Made by a program: the position numbers and the translations under genes. Source: GCA-2717185 sp047517345 (lineage in GTDB: Bacteria > Pseudomonadota > Alphaproteobacteria > UBA8366 > GCA-2717185). From it: 31,286 bases of DNA. This document shows, in pieces, positions 8,564-15,908 of the stretch. Location of the stretch: contig JAKZTB010000201.1 of NCBI GenBank assembly GCA_047517345.1, forward strand, positions 1 to 31,286. Reading direction: 5' to 3'. Under the pieces are notes generated by a model. That model saw nothing but the letters and a program-made list of their open reading frames with translations. It was not told the origin of the DNA and searched no databases. Positions within the stretch are counted from its first letter, which is position 1; each line of letters begins with the position of its first letter.

Positions 8564-9580
8564 ATGGCGCAGAGATGGAAGAACCGGCCGCCGGGATCGA
8601 ATTGGGGCGAATTCGGGCCCGACGATCAGCTCGGCCGGCTGAACTACCTGACCGAGGAAAGCACCATGAAGGCGGCGCAGGAAATCAAGGCTGGCAAGCC
8701 CTTTTGCCTCAGCCTGCCGCTCGACGTGCCGGCGACCGACGCGACCAATCCGCGCCGCAAGCCGCCGGTGCTGAAGCCGGTCGTGCGGGACGGCAAGACG
8801 GCCTTCAACATGCGCATCGACAGTTTCGATCCGGGCAGCACGCAGGTCGTCTCCGACGATGCGGTGCTGCTCTACAACCAGCATTCTTCGCAATGGGACA
8901 GCTTCGCGCATATGGGCGGGCTGTTCGACGCCGACGGCGACGGGGTCGACGAAATCGTCCAGTACAACGGCCACAAGCTGGTGAACGACGTGGGCGAGCC
9001 GCGCTACGGCGAGCTCAGCGCGTGGAACCTGGGCATCGAGAACATGGCGCGGCACTGCGTCCAGGGGCGCGGCGTGCTGCTCAACATGAAGAAGCATTTC
9101 GGCGAGGAAAACCGGCGGGTCAGCTACGACGATTTGATGCGCCTGCTGGAGGCCGACGGGATCGAGATCGAACAGGGCGATATCGTCTGCTGCTACACCG
9201 GCTATGCCGACAAGCTATTGGAGTTCGGCGCCGACGTGCCGCCGGACCTGCCGCGCACCCATTGCCCGGCCTTCGACGGTTTCGACCAGAAACTGCTGCA
9301 ATGGATCAACGACTGCGGCATGGCGGTGCTGGTTTCCGACAACCGCGCCGTCGAGTTCGAGCATGCGGGCCGCCCAGCGGGCATGGACCGCGGCCCCGGC
9401 CTGCCGATCCACGAGCTCTGCCTGTTCAAGCTCGGCATCCATCTGGGTGAGATGTGGTACTTCACAGAGATCGCCGAATGGCTCGAAGCGAACGGGCGTT
9501 ATCGGTTCTTTGTCCCCGCGCCGCCGCTGTACCTGCCGGGCGCCGTCGGCTCTCCGGCCAACCCGATCGGGACGGTTTAG
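8564..9580 (+). CDS. Cyclase-family protein (kynurenine-formamidase-like metal hydrolase)
   Basis: A 338-residue member of the cyclase family (PF04199), metal-dependent amidohydrolase-like enzymes that open rings or hydrolyse amides. The start ATG is at 8564, 13 bp after the previous stop; an upstream open extension overlaps the hydratase gene and is not family-like. Family features are NWGEFGPDDQLGRLN at the N-terminus, SQWDSFAHMGG in the position of the metal-binding HxGTHxD region, EQGDIVCCYTGY in the middle and IHELCLFKLGI near the end. This long subgroup carries QWDSFAH rather than the classic formamidase signature. As last gene of the catabolic operon, it may open a lactone or cyclic intermediate; that is inference. 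Its TAG stop overlaps the convergent SDR stop. Confidence 0.82.
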   Translation: MAQRWKNRPPGSNWGEFGPDDQLGRLNYLTEESTMKAAQEIKAGKPFCLSLPLDVPATDATNPRRKPPVLKPVVRDGKTAFNMRIDSFDPGSTQVVSDDAVLLYNQHSSQWDSFAHMGGLFDADGDGVDEIVQYNGHKLVNDVGEPRYGELSAWNLGIENMARHCVQGRGVLLNMKKHFGEENRRVSYDDLMRLLEADGIEIEQGDIVCCYTGYADKLLEFGADVPPDLPRTHCPAFDGFDQKLLQWINDCGMAVLVSDNRAVEFEHAGRPAGMDRGPGLPIHELCLFKLGIHLGEMWYFTEIAEWLEANGRYRFFVPAPPLYLPGAVGSPANPIGTV

Positions 9581-10341
9581 ACGATTAGCCCAGCCCGTCG
9601 CCGGATCGTCTCGTCGTTGATGGAAACGTCAATTCCGGCATAGTCTGCCGCGTCGTCCGAGCAAAGCCAGGCGATAACGCGGGCCGGCACGGCCGGATCT
9701 TTGTGCGCCGACGGGTCGAGCTGGCTGACCCGATTGAGCCCCGACGCCTTGATCGCGACCTGCATGCCGGTCGCCACGGTTCCTGGGCTGAACCCGACGA
9801 CACGAATACCCTGGTGCCGGTACTCCGCGTCGGCGGTCCGGGTCAGCGATAGGGCGGCGGCCTTGGACGAGTTGTAGTGGCTCCATCCCTTCAGCGCGCC
9901 GGTCGCCGCGCCCGAGCTTAAATTGACGATGACGCCGGCGCCCTGGTCCAGCATCGCCGGGATCGCCGCCCGCAAGCCATGATAGACGCCCTTGTAGTTG
10001 ACATCCGCCACCGCGACCCAGGCGGCCGGGTCGGACTCGGCCAAGCGGGAGATGGGTTCGATCAGCCCCGCATTGTTCACCAGGATGTCGACGCTGCCGA
10101 ATGCGGCCAGACAGCGCGCGACGGCGGCTTCGACGTCGTCATATTCCGTGACATCGCATTGCATCGCTTGCGACACGCCGCCTGACGCCCGAATCTCGGC
10201 TGCGACGGCTCCGATGTCTTGGACGCTGCGGGCGGCCAACAGAACCGATACGCCCTGCGCCGCCAGTTCGCGGGCCGTCGCCGCGCCGATCCCGCGGCTG
10301 GCCCCCGTTATGATAGCCGCTTTGTTCTTGAGATCCTGCAT
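9577..10341 (-). CDS. Short-chain dehydrogenase/reductase
   Basis: A 254-residue classical SDR. TGASRGIG is at residues 12-19, R38 (AARS) suggests NADP preference, NNAG is at 89-92, serine 142/143 lies in NLSSGAA, and Y156 and K160 form YNSSK. The PG motif appears as FSPGTVATGM. The usual C-terminal dimerisation segment is altered (YAGIDVSINDETIRRRAGLIV in place of a DGG motif), as in a subset of SDRs with unusual substrates. The start at 10341 is preferred; an upstream extension to 10401 is proline/arginine-rich and not SDR-like. It is convergent with the cyclase gene and the stops share 4 bp (TTAG). It is divergent from urtA. Confidence 0.86.
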   Translation of the reverse strand: MQDLKNKAAIITGASRGIGAATARELAAQGVSVLLAARSVQDIGAVAAEIRASGGVSQAMQCDVTEYDDVEAAVARCLAAFGSVDILVNNAGLIEPISRLAESDPAAWVAVADVNYKGVYHGLRAAIPAMLDQGAGVIVNLSSGAATGALKGWSHYNSSKAAALSLTRTADAEYRHQGIRVVGFSPGTVATGMQVAIKASGLNRVSQLDPSAHKDPAVPARVIAWLCSDDAADYAGIDVSINDETIRRRAGLIV

Positions 10342-10443
10342 GCTCGGTTGTCCCTGCCCCGGCCAACGTGGCGGCTGCCGCCTGCGCATGATCCCTAACA
10401 CAAGCGAGCCGCAAAGGTGATGCCGATGTGGCGTTACGATTGA

Positions 10444-10464
10444 ATTGACTCGTTTTTAGTCAAT
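10444..10464. promoter_or_regulatory. Inverted repeat, possible operator
   Basis: Perfect 7-bp arms ATTGACT (10444-10450) and AGTCAAT (10458-10464) with a CGTTTTT spacer, 102 bp upstream of the SDR start and upstream of the sites for the urt promoter. The spacing of one helical turn is operator-like. The regulator is unknown. Confidence 0.4.
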
Positions 10465-10494
10465 GTGGCGAAAAAAAGGGCAAGTGGAGGTATG

Positions 10495-10511
10495 TGCATA
10501 ATTATTGTGCA
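10495..10511 (+). promoter_or_regulatory. NtrC-like binding site, distal
   Basis: TGCATAATTATTGTGCA has the 17-bp layout of NtrC sites (TGCAC...GGTGCA), with both TGCA ends intact. Its centre lies about 122 bp upstream of the transcription start predicted from the sigma-54 promoter at 10599-10614, a normal place for an NtrC enhancer. Confidence 0.62.
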
Positions 10512-10529
10512 GTTCTGTGATCGAGATGG

Positions 10530-10546
10530 AGCATAATTTCTGTGCG
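10530..10546 (+). promoter_or_regulatory. NtrC-like binding site, proximal
   Basis: AGCATAATTTCTGTGCG is a weaker copy of the same pattern (GCAT-AAT...TGTGC is shared with the distal site), offset by exactly 35 bp and centred about 87 bp before the predicted start. Paired strong and weak sites about three helical turns apart are typical of NtrC enhancers. Confidence 0.55.
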
Positions 10547-10598
10547 AGGGGATGAAAAACAATAATAAAACAATACGATAGGTGATGTTCCCCGGGTT

Positions 10599-10614
10599 TG
10601 GCACGCGGGTTGCT
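10599..10614 (+). promoter_or_regulatory. Sigma-54 (RpoN) promoter of the urea transport/urease cluster
   Basis: TGGCACGCGGGTTGCT matches the RpoN consensus TGGCAC-N5-TTGCW. GG (10600-10601) and GC (10612-10613) are separated by exactly 10 bases. Transcription would start near 10625, leaving a leader of about 33 bases before urtA. Sigma-54 plus NtrC control fits a nitrogen-starvation response. The region 10342-10657 otherwise contains the inverted repeat and NtrC-like sites and no gene. Confidence 0.83.
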
Positions 10615-10657
10615 TTTATGACGGTGTGTGCAATGAATTCTTTGTTGGGAGCAATCG

Positions 10658-11947
10658 ATGAAACGTTTTGGAAAACTTACACGCGGTCTTGCGATCGCGG
10701 GCGCCACGGCGGCGTTATTGGCGGCGTCCGCCGTACAGGCTGCCGAAACCATCAAGATCGGTGTCCTTCATTCGCTGTCCGGCACGATGGCGATCAGCGA
10801 GACGACGCTGAAGGACACCATGCTGATGCTGGTGGACGATTTGAACAAGAAGGGCGGACTGCTCGGCAAGAAGGTCGAGGCGGTTGTCGTCGACCCGGCG
10901 TCGAACTGGCCGCTGTTCGCCGAGAAGGCGCGTGATCTGATCACCGCCAAGAAGGTCGACGTCGTGTTCGGCTGCTGGACGTCGGTATCGCGTAAATCGG
11001 TTCTGCCGGTTTTCGAGGAACTGAACAGCTTGCTGTTCTATCCGGTGCAGTACGAGGGCGAAGAGTCCTCGCGCAATGTGTTCTACACGGGTGCGGCGCC
11101 GAACCAGCAGGCGATCCCGGCCGTCGAATATATGATGAGCGAAGACGGCGGCGCGGCGAAGCGCTGGGTCCTGCTTGGCACCGATTACGTCTATCCGCGT
11201 ACGACCAACAAAATTCTCCGTGCGTTCCTGCATTCGAAGGGCGTCAAAGACGAAGACATCATGGAGAACTACACGCCGTTCGGTCATTCCGATTGGCAGA
11301 CGATCGTCGCCGGGGTGAAGAAATTCGCCGGCGCCGGCAAAAAGACCGCCGTCGTTTCCACGATCAACGGCGACGCGAATGTGCCGTTCTATAAGGAACT
11401 CGCCAACCAGGGCATCAAGGCGGAAGATATCCCCGTCATCGCCTTCTCGGTCGGTGAAGAAGAACTCGCCGGTCTCGACACGAAACCGCTGGTCGGCCAC
11501 CTCGCCGCCTGGAACTACTTCATGAGCATCGAGACGCCGGAAAACGACGCCTTCATCAAGAAGTGGCACGCTTTCATCAAGGACGAGAAGCGCGTCACCA
11601 ACGATCCGATGGAAGCGCACTATATCGGCTTCAACATGTGGGTTCAGGCCGTCAAGCAGGCCGGCACCACCGATGTCGATGCTGTCCGCCAGGCCATGTA
11701 CGGCCAGAAGTTCAAGAACCTGACCGGTGGTATGGCTGTCATGAACACCAACCATCACCTCTCCAAGCCGGTTCTGATCGGCGAAGTGCAGGCCGATGGC
11801 CAGTTCGACACGGTCTGGAACACGGACGGTTTGGTTGTTGGCGACGCCTGGAGCGACTTCATTCCGGAAAGCGCGAAGCTGACCGCCGATTGGACCTATC
11901 CTTGGGTTTGCGGCAACTGCGTCAAACCCAGCTTCATGACCAACTAG
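10658..11947 (+). CDS. urtA: Urea ABC transporter, periplasmic substrate-binding protein
   Basis: A 429-residue branched-chain-amino-acid-type binding protein that captures urea in the periplasm. A signal peptide is clear: a basic start (MKRFGKLTR), a hydrophobic alanine-rich core and a probable cut after VQA at residue 28. The mature part begins ETIKIGVLHSLSGTMAISE, as usual for UrtA. Other recognisable parts are VDPASNWPLFAEKARDL, FGCWTSVSRKSVLP and LLFYPVQYEGEESS, which separate UrtA from ordinary LivJ proteins. The end (DWTYPWVCGNC) is also family-like. GGGAG lies 6 bases before the ATG. It is the first gene behind the sigma-54 promoter and is followed by a 105-bp gap with a GC-rich hairpin. 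Confidence 0.96.
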   Translation: MKRFGKLTRGLAIAGATAALLAASAVQAAETIKIGVLHSLSGTMAISETTLKDTMLMLVDDLNKKGGLLGKKVEAVVVDPASNWPLFAEKARDLITAKKVDVVFGCWTSVSRKSVLPVFEELNSLLFYPVQYEGEESSRNVFYTGAAPNQQAIPAVEYMMSEDGGAAKRWVLLGTDYVYPRTTNKILRAFLHSKGVKDEDIMENYTPFGHSDWQTIVAGVKKFAGAGKKTAVVSTINGDANVPFYKELANQGIKAEDIPVIAFSVGEEELAGLDTKPLVGHLAAWNYFMSIETPENDAFIKKWHAFIKDEKRVTNDPMEAHYIGFNMWVQAVKQAGTTDVDAVRQAMYGQKFKNLTGGMAVMNTNHHLSKPVLIGEVQADGQFDTVWNTDGLVVGDAWSDFIPESAKLTADWTYPWVCGNCVKPSFMTN

Positions 11948-11965
11948 CATCTACTCCAACGGTGG

Positions 11966-11999
11966 CCGGGGGGCCTGCCCGATCGGGTGGGGCTCCCGG
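11966..11999 (+). terminator. GC-rich hairpin after urtA (attenuator-like)
   Basis: CCGGGGGGCC (11966-11975) can pair imperfectly with GGGGCTCCCGG (11989-11999), with a CCCGATCGGG palindrome between them. Only a weak pyrimidine tract follows. A partial terminator or 3' mRNA stabiliser after the binding-protein gene would give more UrtA than membrane subunits, as known for many ABC operons. Confidence 0.5.
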
Positions 12000-12052
12000 T
12001 CGCTTTCGTCTGCACAAGCGTTAGAAACAAACCATTTACGCGGACCCCGACA

Positions 12053-13690
12053 ATGCGTGCAGCCTTGCGAATAATCGTCCTCGTCTTCGCGGCCGCGCTG
12101 TCCACCACGGCATTCGCCGAAACCGACGAGGCCGCCTTGGCCAAACTGGTCGCGGAACTCGGCCAGAAAAGTTTCGCCAAAAAATCCAAAGCGGTCGATG
12201 CACTGGTGGCGACGGGCGATCCCCGTGTCATCGGAATCCTGGAAGCCATGCTGTCGCGCAATCTGTATCGGCGCAAAGCCGACGGCGCGATCCTGCTCAA
12301 GGCGACGAAGGACGGTAAATCGGTTTACCGGAACCCGTTGACCGGCGCGCCGGTCGCGGAAAAGCCTACACCGAAAAAAGTTCGAATCAACAACAAGCTA
12401 CGCAAGAAATTGCGCGGCGCGATCGGCAGCCTCAGCCTGCAGAACAAGGATCCTGCAATACGCATCGCGGCCGCCGATGCGGTTTTCAAATCGCGCGCCA
12501 AGGCAATGATGGCGCCGCTGGAGGCGGCGCTGAGGTCGGAACCGGATGACGCGGTCAAAGACCGGATGAAGCGCGCGCTGGCCGTGGTTCAATTGGTACA
12601 TGGCGGCGGAGCGAAGACGCGGCTGGTGGCGATCGAGGCGCTTGGCACGTTTTCCGATCCTGATGTCCGCGGTTTGCTGAACTCGCTTTTGATCAAAAAG
12701 GACGACGGGTCATTCGCGGAACCGGACGAGGCCCTTCGCGCCGCTGCGGGAAAAGTATTGTCCGAAGCGGAGCGTAGCGCCGCGTTCTGGGGCACGGTCC
12801 AGAACCTGTTCCAGGGCGTCAGCCTCGGCTCCGTGCTGCTGCTCGCGGCGATCGGGCTCGCCATCACCTTCGGCGTGATGGGCGTCATCAACATGGCGCA
12901 TGGCGAGATGGTCATGCTCGGCGCCTACACGACCTTCGTCGTGCAGGAAGTCATTCGGGGCCATGCACCCTATCTTTTCGATTATTCGCTGTTCATCGCG
13001 ATCCCCATGGCATTCCTCGTGGCCGGGCTCGTCGGCGTCGCCATCGAACGCAGTATCATACAATTCCTCTATGGCCGCCCGCTGGAAACCTTGTTGGCGA
13101 CCTGGGGACTCAGCCTGGTCCTGCAGCAATTCGTGCGCAGCATCTTCGGTCCGACCAACCGCGAGGTCGGCACACCGTCCTGGATGCAAGGCGCGATTCA
13201 GACCGCGGAAGGGTTGACCCTGACCTACAACCGGATCGCCATCATCGTCTTTTCCCTGATGGTCCTGGGCGTGCTGCTGCTGGTGTTGCGCAAGACCTGG
13301 TTCCGCCTGCAGATGCGCGCGGTGACGCAGAACCGCGCCATGGCGAGCGCCATGGGAATTCTTACCGGCTGGGTCGATGCGATGACCTTCGGTCTCGGGT
13401 CGGGTATTGCCGGGATCGCCGGCGTGGCGCTCAGCCAAATCGACAATGTCAGCCCCAATCTTGGCCAGTCCTATATCATCGACTCGTTCCTTGTCGTCGT
13501 CTTCGGCGGTGTCGGAAACCTGTGGGGCACGCTGGTCGGCGCCATGTCGCTCGGCATCGTGAACAAGTTCCTCGAACCCTATGTGGGCGCCGTGCTGGGC
13601 AAGATCCTGGTGCTGGTCGTCGTCATTCTTTTCATTCAGAAACGGCCGCGCGGGTTGTTCGCGCTAAAAGGCCGCGCGGTGGAAAGCTGA
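12053..13690 (+). CDS. urtB: Urea ABC transporter, permease subunit 1
   Basis: A 545-residue inner-membrane permease of the LivH type with the long periplasmic N-terminal part specific to UrtB. A signal-type leader (MRAALRIIVLVFAAALSTTAFA) is followed by an alpha-helical repeat-like region (about 25-255, including two segments of the form LGTFSDPDVRGLL / ATGDPRVIGILEAM). The membrane domain starts about residue 265 (FQGVSLGSVLLLAAIGLAITFGVMGVINMAHGEMVMLGAY). The EAA-type cytoplasmic loop is around MRAVTQNRAMASAMGI, and VVVFGGVGNLWGTLVGA follows near the end. The ATG at 12053 lacks a strong Shine-Dalgarno; translation may depend on the urtA transcript. UrtC starts 3 bp after the stop. Confidence 0.95.
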   Translation: MRAALRIIVLVFAAALSTTAFAETDEAALAKLVAELGQKSFAKKSKAVDALVATGDPRVIGILEAMLSRNLYRRKADGAILLKATKDGKSVYRNPLTGAPVAEKPTPKKVRINNKLRKKLRGAIGSLSLQNKDPAIRIAAADAVFKSRAKAMMAPLEAALRSEPDDAVKDRMKRALAVVQLVHGGGAKTRLVAIEALGTFSDPDVRGLLNSLLIKKDDGSFAEPDEALRAAAGKVLSEAERSAAFWGTVQNLFQGVSLGSVLLLAAIGLAITFGVMGVINMAHGEMVMLGAYTTFVVQEVIRGHAPYLFDYSLFIAIPMAFLVAGLVGVAIERSIIQFLYGRPLETLLATWGLSLVLQQFVRSIFGPTNREVGTPSWMQGAIQTAEGLTLTYNRIAIIVFSLMVLGVLLLVLRKTWFRLQMRAVTQNRAMASAMGILTGWVDAMTFGLGSGIAGIAGVALSQIDNVSPNLGQSYIIDSFLVVVFGGVGNLWGTLVGAMSLGIVNKFLEPYVGAVLGKILVLVVVILFIQKRPRGLFALKGRAVES

Positions 13691-13693
13691 TCA

Positions 13694-14854
13694 ATGAGCC
13701 ACCGCGGATTCATTTTGCCCTACTTGATGGCGGCACCGGCTGGGGGTCGTATCCTGCTTGGTGTCCTATTTCTCGCGGCGGTACTCGTTCCAATCTGTAA
13801 TCTCGCCCTGCCGCCAGAGTCGGCATGGCACGTGCCGACCTATGTTGTCGCACTCACCGGCAAGTACTTTTGTTTCGCCTTGCTCGCGATCAGCGTCGAT
13901 CTGATTTGGGGTTATTGCGGCATTTTAAGCCTCGGCCACGGTGCGTTCTTCACGCTCGGCGGTTACGCGATGGGCATGTATCTGATGCGCCAGATCGGCG
14001 ACCGCGGCGTCTACAAGGACCCGGTCTTGCCGGATTTCATGGTGTTCCTGAATTGGAAGGAGCTGCCTTGGTACTGGTCCGGCTTCGACGTCTTTCCGTT
14101 CGCCATGCTGATGGTGTTGCTGACGCCGGGGCTGCTCGCATTGGTGTTCGGATTTTTCGCTTTCCGCTCGCGCGTCACCGGTGTCTATCTGTCGATTATC
14201 ACGCAGGCGATGACCTTCGCGCTGCTGCTCGCCTTTTTCCGCAACGATATGGGATTCGGCGGCAACAACGGGCTCACCGACTTCAAGGATCTACTGGGCT
14301 TCAACCTGCAGTCGGACGGGACCCGCGCCGGATTGTTCGTCGCCTCGGCTGTCGCTTTGGCGGCGGGGTATGGGCTCTCCCTCTATATCGTGAAATCGAA
14401 GCTCGGCCGGGTGCTCGTCGCGATCCGGGATGCGGAAAGCCGTGCCCGATTCCTTGGCTACCGCGTGGAACAGTACAAATTGTTCGTCTTCGTCGTTTCG
14501 GCGATGATGGCGGGTGTCGCGGGCGCGCTTTACGTGCCGCAGGTCGGCATTATAAATCCGAGCGAATTTTCGCCTGCCAACTCGATCGAGATCGTCGTCT
14601 GGGTCGCGCTGGGCGGGCGCGGCACCTTGCATGGCGCGGCATTGGGCGCGGTGCTGGTGAATTTTGCGAAATCCTATCTTACTGGAGCCGCCCCGGAATT
14701 CTGGCTCTATTTCCTCGGCGCCCTGTTTATTCTGGTGACCATCTTCCTGCCGAAGGGTATTGCCGGGCTGCTCGAAAACGCGCCCGGCAGCCGCGACGTT
14801 TTCACCAAGATCGGTCAGCGTGTGGCGCGGTTACTCCCGCGGAGGGCGTTATGA
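13694..14854 (+). CDS. urtC: Urea ABC transporter, permease subunit 2
   Basis: A 386-residue LivM-type permease that pairs with UrtB to form the urea channel. Hydrophobic segments run through most of the protein. Family hallmarks are WGYCGILSLGHGAFFTLGGYAMGMYLM, FRSRVTGVYLSIITQAMTFA, FGGNNGLTDFKDLLG and the cytoplasmic loop AIRDAESRARFLGYRVEQYK, which contacts the ATPases. VVWVALGGRGTLHGAALGAVLVN and a short basic tail (RVARLLPRRAL) follow. The stop overlaps the start of urtD as ATGA, so the two are translationally coupled. Confidence 0.95.
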   Translation: MSHRGFILPYLMAAPAGGRILLGVLFLAAVLVPICNLALPPESAWHVPTYVVALTGKYFCFALLAISVDLIWGYCGILSLGHGAFFTLGGYAMGMYLMRQIGDRGVYKDPVLPDFMVFLNWKELPWYWSGFDVFPFAMLMVLLTPGLLALVFGFFAFRSRVTGVYLSIITQAMTFALLLAFFRNDMGFGGNNGLTDFKDLLGFNLQSDGTRAGLFVASAVALAAGYGLSLYIVKSKLGRVLVAIRDAESRARFLGYRVEQYKLFVFVVSAMMAGVAGALYVPQVGIINPSEFSPANSIEIVVWVALGGRGTLHGAALGAVLVNFAKSYLTGAAPEFWLYFLGALFILVTIFLPKGIAGLLENAPGSRDVFTKIGQRVARLLPRRAL

Positions 14855-15639
14855 GCGAAATCCAACGCGCACGGCCGAAGCGCGGCAGCGCCAGCTCGAA
14901 GTTCGAGCCGATCCTCTATCTCGACGGCGTCACGGTTTCCTTCGACGGATTCAAGGCGTTGAACGAGTTGAGCTTCTATGTCGAGCCGGGCGAGCTGCGC
15001 GCGATCATCGGCCCGAACGGGGCCGGCAAGACGACGATGATGGACGTGATCACGGGCAAGACCCAGCCGGACTCCGGCACGGTTTTCTTTCGCGGCGACG
15101 TCGACCTCACAAAGATGGACGAGGCGGCGATCGCGACGCTCGGGATCGGCCGTAAATTTCAGAAACCCACCGTATTCGAAAGCCATACCGTCTTCGAGAA
15201 TCTCGAACTGGCCCTCGCGCACGACCGGTCCGCGCGCGCCTCGCTGTTCTTCCGTTTGAAAAGCGATCAGTCGGACCGTATCGACGCGGTGATGAAGACG
15301 ATCGCGCTGACGAATTTGCGCGACACCCTTGCAGGGGCGCTGTCGCACGGCCAGAAGCAATGGCTCGAAATCGGCATGCTGCTCATCCAGGACCCGGAAC
15401 TTCTTCTCGTCGACGAACCTGCCGCGGGCATGACGGTCGCGGAGACCGAGCAGACCGCCGAACTGCTGAAGGAAATCTCTGCCAGCCACTCGCTGATTGT
15501 CGTCGAGCACGATATGGAGTTCGTCAAGTCGTTGGAATCGAAAGTCACGGTGCTGCACGAAGGCGCTGTCCTCGCGGAAGGATCGCTCGAAATGGTGCAG
15601 CAGGACGAGCGTGTCATCGAAGTCTATCTGGGACGTTAG
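14851..15639 (+). CDS. urtD: Urea ABC transporter, ATP-binding subunit 1
   Basis: A 262-residue ABC ATPase of the LivG type. Walker A GPNGAGKTT is at 54-62, the Q-loop glutamine at 104 (GRKFQKP), the signature LSHGQ at 164-168, Walker B LLLVDEP at 184-190 and the switch histidine at 220 (VVEHD). The ATG overlaps the urtC stop and follows GGAGGG. The reading frame is open far upstream inside urtC in this frame, but that is not coding. The TAG stop at 15637-15639 coincides with the TA target of the inserted repeat element, yet the protein end (VIEVYLGR) is family-normal, so the gene itself is intact. Confidence 0.95.
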   Translation: MSEIQRARPKRGSASSKFEPILYLDGVTVSFDGFKALNELSFYVEPGELRAIIGPNGAGKTTMMDVITGKTQPDSGTVFFRGDVDLTKMDEAAIATLGIGRKFQKPTVFESHTVFENLELALAHDRSARASLFFRLKSDQSDRIDAVMKTIALTNLRDTLAGALSHGQKQWLEIGMLLIQDPELLLVDEPAAGMTVAETEQTAELLKEISASHSLIVVEHDMEFVKSLESKVTVLHEGAVLAEGSLEMVQQDERVIEVYLGR

Positions 15640-15902
15640 TACCCACTATCAGGATTGGATGCATCATGAGATTGACATTTCGACCGCACCCGGCAGGAGC
15701 CGTGCGCAGCGCGATGCGGGACATCGGGCAAGCACGGCGACGCCCCGGATGCGGAACGAAAATCAACCCTGCGGGCGGCCTGTGGCGTCCCGTGGACACC
15801 GTCGCGCCGGCTTGCCGATGCACCACATCGCCGACTCCGGCGCTCCTTGCCACGGGACGCCACAGGTCGTCTCATGACGCATCCAATCCTGATAGTGGGT
15901 AC
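15639..15902. mobile_element. MITE-like element with 33-bp terminal inverted repeats between urtD and urtE
   Basis: A 264-bp insert with terminal inverted repeats at 15639-15671 and 15870-15902. They match at 32 of 33 positions and begin GTACCCACTATCAGGATTGG. It is flanked by TA on both sides (15637-15638 and 15903-15904), the target duplication made by IS630/Tc1-mariner-type transposases. Removing the element and one TA restores a compact urtD-urtE junction (stop TAG, then G-C-G, then ATG). A second, nested perfect inverted repeat CCTGTGGCGTCCCGTGG lies at 15779-15795 and 15850-15866. No reading frame inside resembles a transposase, so it would move only with help from an enzyme encoded elsewhere. 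Confidence 0.83.
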
Positions 15903-15908
15903 TAGGCG

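Noticed and set aside
10715..11950. A 411-codon open frame opposite urtA
   Set aside because: Composition is a codon-bias shadow and it lacks any recognisable motif or ribosome binding site.
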